This document shows, piece by piece, positions 54,660 to 64,000 of a stretch of 64,000 bases of DNA. The translations under genes were made by a program, and so were the position numbers. Below the pieces are notes generated by a model. The model was not told where the DNA came from, searched no databases, and saw nothing but the letters and a program-made list of their open reading frames with translations. Source of the DNA: Argyresthia goedartella. Its lineage: Eukaryota; Arthropoda; Insecta; Lepidoptera; Argyresthiidae. The DNA lies in the NCBI GenBank assembly GCA_949825045.1, contig OX463811.1, forward strand, positions 124,001 to 188,000, in the 5' to 3' direction. The stretch's first letter is position 1. Each line of letters begins with the position of its first letter.

Positions 54660-56400
54660 TTTCATTCAAACTCACGAGTTAAAGGATTCAGATGTTGTAC
54701 AAATCGGTACAGCTTATTGTTAGACACAATATAATTAGGCAAAGACGTCGGGGAAGTTTGACAACCATTAGAGATGTTCCGAAACCACTCGTCGGTAGTA
54801 TTAGCTGGTGCTAAAACGTTCGGAATGTCATTTATGGCATTCACAGGAATAGTTCGTGAAAGCTAATCAGGAACAACATTATCAACACCACGACTATGTT
54901 TAATTTCAAAGTTGTAAGTCAGCGAGCGAAACGACCTGTAGGGTTATTGAGATTTAAAAAATAAACTTCAAAGCAGAATGATCAGTGTGAACAACGAATT
55001 TCATGCCATTATCTAGATAGCATTGCCAGTGTTCGATAGCAGATAGTACAGCAAGGGCTTCTCGCTCGGTCGCGCTAACGATTTTCTCCTGTTCATTTAA
55101 AGACTTGCTCATGTAAGCGATAACTCTTTCTTCACCATCTAATTATTGAGTCAAAACTGTGCCTAATCTAAAATCACTCTGATTTTCAAAAGGTTTAGTA
55201 TATAGTCTGGGCAAGATAGACTGGGCGTAGAAACTTAACATTATTTTAGTTTAGTGAAAGCTACATTTGCCTCCGTAGTCCATGAAAAAGGCGCAGCCTT
55301 TTTTCCCTGACAAGTGAGCTTTTTGAGAGGAGTAGCTATAGAACGGAAATTCGGAATAAATCGACGATACCATGAAGCTGTACTTAGGAAACAACGAACC
55401 TCTTTGCGATTAGTAGGAGTTGTAAAGAATAATTGTCATTTTTTTTAAGTTAACAGTGAGATTCGCAGACTTTAATTTATCTAGTAAATGGAGAAGTAAA
55501 GATATAAGTATGTTTCTCAAATGTAGGAGAAACAATGACAATGTCATCTATAAATACGAATACCATATTTTCGAATTCAGGACCATAAAATAGAATATCT
55601 ACTAGACGTTGCTAAATAGCGGAAGAATTGATAAGGCCGAAGGCCATTCATTTCATATGTTCCGCGGCTAGGGATGTAAAAAGCAGTTGTACAGTGATCT
55701 TCTTCTTTGATTAAAATCTGTCAGAAAGTTTTAGAAAAATCTAGCGAAGTTAGGTATTTAGCCTCTCGTATGTTCTCGTAGAATCTCGGAAATGTAAGGT
55801 AAATTGTAAGCGTCTATTCGGGTAACGGAATTCAGCTTTCTGCTGTCCAAGCAGAATCTGAGTTCTCCGTTCTTCTTAGGACTGAGCAAGACAGGCGAAG
55901 ACCACGGACTATCACACGATTCAACACCGTCCTCTCAAGCATTTCGTCAAGTTGTTTGACCAATACCTGTTGTTTCTCAGGTGACATCCTATAGTACTTT
56001 TGACGTAGGGGGGCCTATTACCCAGTGTCAATATTGATGAGTCATGATGAGAGAAGTTCGACCAAGACCACATTCATAAGAAATGTCCTTATGAGAAAGT
56101 ATGTTATCAGCTGTTATCAGTTGAGTATTAGATAAGTGATTATAAGAATGTAGATGTTTAGATTCATTAGAAGCTACCTCAGCTATCCTAGCGTCAGATT
56201 CGGATAACAACAACACCGAACTTAGGTGTTTAGGAAATAAAACAAAATTACGCCAAAAATCCATACCGAGTATAAGGTTATTTTCCTCTCCTAAACCTCT
56301 TCGGTAAACACACATTGTGTGTGGATCGCGGAGGTAGGCTCCCACTAGAGGGGAGGAAGAGAAGACTCGAAGCGAGAAGGGGCCGGGTGAGGTCATTTCA
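54660..56400 (-). pseudogene. Decayed Ty3/gypsy pol
   Basis: Reading leftward: protease-like LILGMDFWRNF (56028-56396); then APLRQKYYRMSPEKQQVLVK (RT start, about 55960); VFVFIDDIVIVSPTFEKH (about 55540; IDD in place of the usual VYIDD); RNase H with SATEREALAVLSAIEHWQCY and VVHTDHSALKF (about 54970-55090); and SLTYNFEIKHSRGVDNVVPD (about 54900). A segment before integrase (54662-54844) follows. Frames are broken many times and no LTR pair is evident. Old and inactive. Confidence 0.8.
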
Positions 56401-57190
56401 GTGTGATGTCGACACAGGGCACTCAGACTGACTTCGACCTAACTCTGGAGCACAAGCCTTCTAATCCAGATCAAAACAAGACATAGAACACTACACAAAA
56501 ACACAAACTTTTTAAAATGACAGATACACATATCACACGAACACACACACAAATTAGAATCTGTGAATTGAACCTATACCATTGTATAGGTGATGAATAT
56601 TTAAAATCAACCATGATATTCAATAAACAAAATTAACATAACGAATAAAAATATCATATCAACTACTCCGCTCAGAGTCCTTTCCGGGCGGGAATATAAC
56701 CATCAACCATTAACACTACACAAAATTAACATTAGCGAATAAAAATATCATATCAACTTCAGTTAAGTAAGTGTAACAGGAGAATTGACAACGTCGCGTT
56801 TTCTCTCGCTCGGGTCGAATTAGGAGCGGCAACGTCGCAGGATTCATTTCCTTAGGTACGGAAAGTTAATCAATTGTATGCTCTATGTCTCTTACGATAG
56901 CACACATTTACTCATTACTGTAGATATTTTATTCTAAACCAACGGAAGTGATATTTCTGTCGCTTATTGATTGTATGCTCTATTTCTCACAGTTTTACAC
57001 AGTTACTGTTATTGATATTTTTATTCTTACAAAAGGAAGTGATATTTCAGTCAGTGAAGTGAATGGTTGATTGTTTAGTACTTGAATAAAAATATTAACT
57101 AATATTTTCAACCAACAAAATTATCGATATTTTTTTTTATCAATTAACCATTAACCAATAAAAAAAAACAACCAATAATCTCATCTCTAC
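56401..57190. other. AT-rich stretch with small direct duplications
   Basis: Two copies of CGAATAAAAATATCATATCA (56640s and 56730s) and two copies of an approximately 85-bp piece with GGAAGTGATATTTC (56873-56975 and 56978-57060). It may include the missing 5' part of the gypsy element. No gene. Confidence 0.5.
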
Positions 57191-58310
57191 ACCATTGCAA
57201 AGATGCAATGGTTGAACTATGCCAAACCATAGTGGGCGACAAGATAGACATAGCCCTGCTACAAGAGCCGTACATTTCGACGACAAAACGCTATTATGAC
57301 CATTCAGGTGAGCTGGCTGCCCGGAAATGTATTTTTGTCAACAATAACATTAAAGCACTAGGCTGTATTTCTGGTACATGCTCCAGAGATCTGGTCGCTA
57401 TAGAACTTAATTTTATGGAAGCTGGCGGGGGAAGCTAGAAGGTGGCACTCATATCTAGCTACATGCCGAGCGAGGCAGACTTCGTGCCGCCCCCGCGAGA
57501 GGTAGAAGACATTGTAGAGATCTATAAAGCTAAAGACGTTCCATTCGTGTTGTGCTGTGATGCTAACTCCCATAATGAGGCGTGGGGTAGTACCGATACT
57601 AACAAGAAAGGAGAAGAATTATTAGATTTTATCACAAGTAATATCTTGACATAAATAATGTAGGCAATGAACCAACCTTTATAACAAGAACTCGCAGAGA
57701 GGTCCTCGATATAATACTAACATCGGGTGTTATATGCAAAAGAGTTAAGAATTGGAGAGTAGATGAGGAGGATACTCTATCTGATCATAGGCGTATAACC
57801 TTCCAACTAGACTATCAGTTTGAGATACTAAAAATAAGAAATCCTCGGAAGACGGACCGGAGCTGGAGTATGTTTTGCGACATCATGGGCAAATAGACTC
57901 CAGCCCGACAAACATTTGGAAATAGAGAAGATTTAGAAGAGGAAGCAAATGAATTAGGAAAAACACTAATATACCATCAGGCAGGCCCCCTTAGAAGAAT
58001 TCCGGAAGGAAAAGGTCAACTATGGTGGTAACAATGCTCAATCTAAACCCATTGCATGTAGAAGTAAAACGGACAGCAACTGAACAATGGTACAGAATGA
58101 AAATGAACAAAAAATGGAAAGGAAACTCTATAGACACAGGTCATGCCTTCATTGTCGAAACGTCAGGTGGAAAATTGGCAATGCTATTGGCAAACAACGA
58201 TCCGATTAAGAAGGAAATACGATTCAATAAAAATACCGAGTCCATATAGGAACAAGAGAAAATAGGGAAATATAAACAGATTAACCGGTTTTAATTTGCT
58301 TCACGGATGG
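57190..58310 (+). pseudogene. Decayed R1-like LINE: endonuclease and trace of RNase H
   Basis: ALLQEPYISTTKRYY, then VALISSYMPSEADFVPPPRE, FVLCCDANSHNEAWGSTDTN and LDIILTSGVI...TLSDHRRITFQLD are, in order, APE-type endonuclease motifs of R1-clade LINEs (EP, D-N-H/W, SDH). Stops at 57436 and 57652 and further breaks follow. The RT is missing: soon after, short remnants lead to ICFTDGSR, the start of an RNase H, at about 58290-58310. The minus-strand LINE then begins. Confidence 0.7.
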
Positions 58311-58315
58311 CTCAA

Positions 58316-61300
58316 GAAGAGATAAAGATAAAGATAACGATATTTATTGTTTGATAAAACATAGGTATTCCATGGTTGGTTGTCATAAAAAAAGGCAAGT
58401 GTATCACTATGATCTGCGGTATGGCGTTCAAACATTGGTTTTAAAATTAAAATTACCTGATACAGCCATAAAAGTAGAGGATACACAATAATCACATAAT
58501 CAATAAAATACACAATACACGCACACATAAAAGTAATAAATGCATAATAATAATTGTCCTCTTAGATATCCTATCAAGTTTTATAATATGTCTAAAAGAA
58601 AATCATTAATCGAGTAGTATGCCTTTCCAATTTATTTTAAGATTATGTTTAAATATATTCATATCGTTATTTCCTTTTAATGTCTCTGGTAGTTTGTTGT
58701 AAATTCTCGCGGTCATGCCGAATATACTTTTATCGTAGTATGCCGTTTGTCGTAAGTCAGCGCTCAGCTTATCAATGGTTTTTTATGTCCTTTCCTAAAT
58801 TTCATTAATTTGGTTTTATTTATGTTTATTAAAAGATTATTATTGTTTGGCCATTCTATTAAATTGATTAAGGAATTATTAATGTCAGATTCATAAGTAT
58901 TTAGATTGTGTCCTATAAAAGTTACGGTGCTGTCATCAGCGAAAAGAACCGATGTTTCACATTTTGGGTGTCGTTAATGTATACTAGGAATAATAGTGGG
59001 CCCAAGACACTCCCTTGTGGTACTCCAAATTTTATGTCTCTAGAGTCAGATGAATATGTCATTTCCATTTGTGAGTTATGTGATATTTGAGTAATTTGGG
59101 TCAATTGTTTTCTATTACTTAGGTAGGATTTGATGAGGTCATATGCGTTACCTCGTACACCATATGCATATAGTTTATCTAATAGTATTTTGTGGTCAAC
59201 ATAGTCAAACGCCTTGGTTAGGTCCATAAATAATGATGTGACTGGTTTGCCCCTATCAATGTTCGGTAAGATCTTACTCAGGATGTCATAAATTGCCATG
59301 TTGATATTTTTATTTTTTCTGCAGCTCTTTTGCTCTTCAACCAATATTTTATGTTTTTCAAAAAAGATATACAGCCTGTCATAGATGGCTTTCTCCAATA
59401 TTTTGGAGAATATAGGTATCAACGCTATGGGCCTGTAGTTTCTCATGTCTTCCCTCCCTATCGTCTTTTTGAAAAGCGTTTTCACAACGGACGTCTTCAG
59501 GCAATCAGGAAAGACACCGTTTTGTAGGCAGAGGTTAGTCAAGTAGCTGAGAATTGGTGCGATTTAATTACTAACTGCTTTAATTACTTTTGTATTAATA
59601 TCATCATTACCCGTACTGTTTGTATTCTTAAGTGATTTTATATATTTCTGAATCTCTAATGTTGTTGTGGGAATCAAGAATAAAGAATTATTTAGCAATG
59701 CTAATCATATTTTTTGTGGTGTTTTTGTTGCACTTGGTCAATAAAATTTTCATTAAATGCTTGGCCTATTTGTTCGGGCCCTGTAATCTTTAGTCCTTTA
59801 TATTTTATTACGCCTATGTTGTTCTTCGGTATGTTATTTTTTGCTTTGTTTATTGCTCCCCATGTTGTTTTACCTATATTATTTGACGTTTTAATAGCAT
59901 AATCGTTTTGTGATTTCTGTGTCTGATCTATTACTCGTTTTAACCGTTGTGTATATAAACAACAAACAATATTGTTTGAATGTATTTTTATTTTCGTGTG
60001 TGGGGTTATGTCTAAATAATAGCATAGAAGTTCGCTCTTTCTTTTACAACAATATTTGATGCCCTTAGTGATCCATTTTGACTTGGTAATTGCTGATTTT
60101 TTTATTTTGTGAAAAGGGAAACAAAGTTCATAGAACAACACGAACAGATCGTGAAACAAGTTGAACGCTTTATCTATATCATGGCATTCAAATACCTCTT
60201 AGGAAATCTTAGTTGAGAAATGCACTTGACAAACGTATGTTTTCGTCACTGTAATCTAGTTAGTTAAAATAGTGGTTTAGGAGACAGGTTTTTTTGACCG
60301 GGTATTTAAGGATCTGAGCAGAGTGATCCGACATTGCAAGTTTTATGACTTCACCTACACTTCTTTGTGAGCAAAATTATCTAAGCATGTTCCACTTTCA
60401 AAACGTTGGCTCTTCTGGAGTTTAAGATTGAAGTCTGATAACAGTTGCACAAAAGTATTTGTAGCAGTAGTGTTTTTAACAGTATCGATGTTAAAATCTC
60501 CTGCTATTACAACTTTTTTGTTTCTGTAACATGTTTGTCTTAGAGTTTTTTCTAGAGTTGCGAAGAACCTCTCTAGATTATCTTTCCTATTTTTCGAGGA
60601 GGGATCCTGTACATACATATAATTATAATTTCGTGTTCAACTAATTCTATGCAACAACATTCGATAATATTAGGTAAACAATTTTTTTTTATTTCTTTGA
60701 TTTCTTTATATTTATGATATTTGCAGATTACTATGCAGGAGCCACCATTTCTATTATTTCTACTTAAGTGTGATGCTAATATATAGTTCGGTATTTTTAG
60801 TTGGGCTGTATAAGACTCTATCATATTATGCTCGGTGACACATATAACGTCTATTGGTTTATTGCCCTTTTTAATTCCTCCAATCGAACGCTAAGATTGT
60901 CAGATTTACTGATCAGACCGTTAATATTTTGATGAAGAATAAGCTAATGAAGAAGAGAGCATAAATATGCTCTTATACACGAAAAAGATTATTTCTAGCA
61001 TAATATTGTGTCGCATTCTCAGTTACATTGTCCTTATTATTATTAGATTCCATTATATCAATTCTATTAGTATTATTTTTATCATTGTTATTATTAAATC
61101 CATTATCATTATTGTCATTAATCACATTACCATTATATTTATCAGTTACGCCAGTGTTTATACCAATATCAATTTTATTCAGAAATATATCATTTTGTGC
61201 TTATTCAGTTTGTACGACTGTGTGTGTATATGCAGCTCTTTGCGCAGTATAATCTAGTTGCAGTAGTCTTCTCAGAAGCAATTTAGGTTTCTTGTGAAAT

Positions 61301-62100
61301 TATATCCCTTTGGACGATATCTGCTGTAGTTCATATCCAGGAACGATACATTTTTGACGCATATATATCTAAGTTCATAGTTTAGTTTGCGATTATATTA
61401 ACGGCTTTGTTTAGGTGTAACCACACTATTAAGCTTGATGTGAACAGGAATAGATCAGATTCATTAATACCACCTATTAGTACCACGAAGTCGTCTTTGT
61501 TGAGTGGTGATATTTCCGATTTTTCTGCAGTTGTGAGGTCGCTGAGTCTTGCATCTTGCTTCCAGAAACTCGTGACTAGGTATTTAGAACCAACTAATGT
61601 TTGAAGAGAGTTTATAATACCTCTTGCTTGTTGATCACCGATCAATAAAATTCTCCGTCTGTATGTTTCGGTGTCAATGAGGCTCTTTGTATCTTTAATA
61701 TTTTCAGGGTTGTGAGTTTTATGCTATTTGCTATTTTAGGGTATTTGGTGAACGTGTGGGGTCATTTTTATGAGGTTTATCTGATTTTTCATCTCTATCT
61801 GGTAGTGATCTTGTCTCTTTAATTTCCTTGTTATTTATATCTACCTCAACTGAGTCTGCATGAGTCTCGTGTGTCGTCGATATGTGTGTTTCTGCAGCTA
61901 TTTGTATGGTGATGTCGGGATTATGAGGCTGCATGTTTGATATGATGTCTTTTTTCTTTATATCATTCGCAGGGCTCTCAGGGTTGCAGTCATTTGTGCC
62001 ACTTGAGATGGACACTTTAGGTTTCTTTCTTTTCCTAGCGGTTAATGGGGTCATGACGGTGTCTGTATATTTCAATGCCTTGTAGGTGTCAATGAGTTTA
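58316..62100 (-). pseudogene. Decayed CR1-like LINE
   Basis: Minus strand, 5' to 3': ORF1 remnant (61731-62075, charged), an esterase/SGNH-like piece (61382-61645: IGDQQARGI...VVLIGGINE), endonuclease (60573-60824, 60355-60618: VVIAGDFNIDT), linker (59701-60159), RT (58922-59542: MRNYRPIALIPIFSKILEKA, MDLTKAFDYVDH, GVPQGSVLGPLLFLVYIND). A frameshift just before the LFADDST catalytic box (about 58945) is followed by LIEWPNNNNLLININKTK. It ends in a TTATCTTTATCTTTATC tail at about 58316-58345, typical of microsatellite-tailed LINEs. ORF1 esterase plus APE endonuclease suits the CR1/L2 group. Inactive. Confidence 0.8.
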
Positions 62101-63018
62101 TGGCACCTCTCTAAATTGTGATTCTCTATTTATTTTTAAGCAATAAGTAGGTCATGTCTTAACCTATCTAGCTGTTCCACGTCAAGGTTGTTCTGGCTGC
62201 CATTTATTGTGGTTTGTGGTAGGCTCACATTAGAATTATTGAACAGTGGTGATGTCGAGAGATCATTGATGGAGTGTGACCTATATTGTTTTCTAATTGT
62301 CACATGATCGGGTTTTAATGATATAATTGCGGTGGTATAAATGTCGGGTTCCAGTCAATTTTACCGAAAATATGTGAAAAAAAAAATAGTTTTGACAGCG
62401 GACAGCTGCAAAAATAAATTTAAAAACAAGCTCTGAATTAGAAAATAAATATATAATCATCTAGTATTTTTATCATCCAAAGTGAATGGATTTCGAAGAA
62501 GTCAGAAATAAAATTAATCAAATGTAATAAGAAGAATAATATAATATGTAGTTTTTGATGTGATGACTTGTTGACACTTTTACCCATTTTCACAATATCC
62601 AGTTTGTTGTGGCATTTCGACCGACACCTATTTATTTTTCTCACGCTCAAAATTTCAATGTAAAAGAAGTGCTTGAAGGTGATTTCCACCTGCAGGAGCG
62701 ATTCCACAGCCCGCAGATTGCAGTTAACAGTTCAAGAAAGTGACAGCTCAATCCACTTTACCTCGATCAAATTCTAGCCCGCTCTTGGATCATTGATCCC
62801 TGAAATGGGGCACTGATCCAGCCTACATCTATTTAGAACGCCGCCGCCACACGGAACCTGCCGAGGCAGGCGGCGTCGGCGGCTTCTCACAGCACGAAGA
62901 AGATATAGTGCGACGTGATGAACAGTTTTTGTTTGTTTATTTATATATACATATTTTTTCTATTCTTCAGTAGTACCAAATTATATTTGTAGCTTTCTTA
63001 TTCGCTCGTGCTACGCCG
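62101..63018. other. Spacer between LINE remains; GC hairpin
   Basis: AT-rich to 62700. 62841-62885 has a CGCCGCCGCCAC...GGCGTCGGCGGC imperfect inverted repeat shortly before the RT ORF, which may be part of that element's 5' region. Confidence 0.45.
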
Positions 63019-64000
63019 ATGTCGCAGTCAACCGGGCCGTCAGCAGGTGCCGTCTGCAGCCAGACCTTCGACACATCACTTTCAGATCTCGTGCAGTGTC
63101 CGGAATGCACACAGCAGCGGCTGTTCAAAGGACAGAGAGGTCTAAAGATACACAATTCCAAAACACATAAAAAACATTACCTCGCACCACAGGGCAACCA
63201 AGGCGCTCAGGTTGCGCCCAATGATAGCAGCAGAACACAGCCGTCAACGGGCGCATTCTGGGAAACCTTAGGACGCCTTAAACAAATGTGCCCAGTAATT
63301 AAAAGAATCCCTCGTGGTGCCAGGACATGCGTGGCGACCTCTCTGTCCCTTTCCATACGACAGGTCATCTTAAACAATGATGGCCCCAGTTGGGAACAGC
63401 TGCTTACTTTCGCATACCGGACTTTGCACGTAGATAAGGATGGAAGCAAGAGCAGATCCCTTACACAATCAATTAAAAACAACTGCAAGAACCAATCACC
63501 AACCTTTTCGGGCCAAATTCTCAACAATAGATCTCGATCCAAATTTAACATGACGAAAACAATAGAGAATAAAATAAGTGACGGGGATTTAAAGGGAGCT
63601 GCTCAACTTCTTTTCTCGAGCGATGCTGTCGCCCCTGACTCCCCGGACACTCTGCACGCGCTGGAGTCAAAGCACCCAGCACCTTCACCAACACTGCACC
63701 TCCCTGATCCCCCCAACCCTTCTGAACGTACCCCCCAGGCTACAGCCGAGGACATCGCATCTGCGGTGATGTCCTTCAGAAGTGGTTCCGCAGGCGGCCT
63801 CGACGGCATGACCCCGCAACACTACAAAGACCTGATCTGTGGAGCCGTCGGGGACGTCGGGCAGACTCTCCTGGCGGATATCGCTGAACTGGCGAGCCTC
63901 ATGTTGTCTGGAAAGGTACACGAAGGCATAACAGACGTGCTCTACGGAGCTAATCTGTGTGCCCTCATAAAGAAGGACGGGGGTATCAGACCCATCGCTG
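63019..64000 (+). CDS. Zinc-finger/reverse-transcriptase ORF, 5' part (runs off the window)
   Basis: Open without a stop from ATGTCGCAGTCAACC to the window end (327 codons). Near residue 34 lies a C2H2-like finger (VQCPECTQQRLFKGQRGLKI then H-x4-H). It continues with DGDLKGAAQLLFSSDAVAPD, SGSAGGLDGMTPQHYKDLI and NLCALIKKDGGIRPIA, the opening motifs of a LINE-type RT (the region leading to RT block 1-2). An N-terminal C2H2 finger with no visible APE domain before the RT suits early-branching LINEs with a restriction-like endonuclease, but the clade cannot be settled from this part. Codon use is GC-richer than its surroundings and no lesion is seen, so the copy may be young. Confidence 0.85.
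   Translation, partial: MSQSTGPSAGAVCSQTFDTSLSDLVQCPECTQQRLFKGQRGLKIHNSKTHKKHYLAPQGNQGAQVAPNDSSRTQPSTGAFWETLGRLKQMCPVIKRIPRGARTCVATSLSLSIRQVILNNDGPSWEQLLTFAYRTLHVDKDGSKSRSLTQSIKNNCKNQSPTFSGQILNNRSRSKFNMTKTIENKISDGDLKGAAQLLFSSDAVAPDSPDTLHALESKHPAPSPTLHLPDPPNPSERTPQATAEDIASAVMSFRSGSAGGLDGMTPQHYKDLICGAVGDVGQTLLADIAELASLMLSGKVHEGITDVLYGANLCALIKKDGGIRPIA

Overview
This is nuclear DNA from an insect, most likely a moth or butterfly (Lepidoptera). That assignment is an inference. It rests on AT-rich introns with short GC-rich exons, several copies of the GGGTTCCGTACC-type interspersed repeat that is common in lepidopteran genomes, a BEL/Pao retrotransposon, tRNA-derived SINEs, a TTAA-flanked piggyBac-type element, and a transposon ORF with a baculovirus-FP-like domain.

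The organising feature is one split protein-coding gene on the minus strand. I reconstructed a probable 5' untranslated exon (about 54,384-53,954) and eleven coding exons, at 52945-52843, 45966-45846, 27831-27739, 26779-26579, 16211-16070, 13178-13078, 9619-9490, 6005-5733, 5137-4988, 4560-4433 and 2494-2385. The gene runs off the left edge. All junctions have AG acceptors and GT donors, and reading phases agree at every junction. The one exception lies inside the exon at 5733-6005, where a run of eight G seems to carry one base too many. With that base removed, the visible CDS is exactly 517 codons. The product has an N-terminal conserved-looking segment, an Arg/Ser (RS) domain, long Pro/Arg-rich stretches, a Cys cluster, and a Trp/Tyr-rich C-terminal segment. 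It looks like a nuclear RNA-processing type protein, but I do not recognise the family.

The introns hold most of the window. In them or in the 3' part of the gene lie unrelated tandem arrays with units of 53, 36, 84, 34, 24, 130, 106 and 29 bp. The largest are 60 copies of a 130-bp unit (18.3-26.1 kb) and about 59 copies of a 106-bp unit (29.9-42.2 kb). A complete BEL/Pao LTR retrotransposon (33,666-39,753) has inserted into the 106-bp array. It has identical 211-bp LTRs, an intact 1730-codon gag-pol frame and a 5-bp target duplication, so it is very young. It lies antisense to the host gene. MITEs, SINEs, a 145-bp-arm foldback, a piggyBac-like element and LINE fragments fill the other introns.

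Right of the gene (54.4-64 kb) is a cluster of transposon remains: a decayed Ty3/gypsy pol (minus), a decayed R1-like endonuclease (plus), a decayed CR1-like LINE with an esterase-like ORF1 (minus), and at the edge the intact 5' part of a zinc-finger/reverse-transcriptase ORF (plus) that continues beyond the window. No rRNA, tRNA gene, CRISPR array or bacterial-type operon is present.
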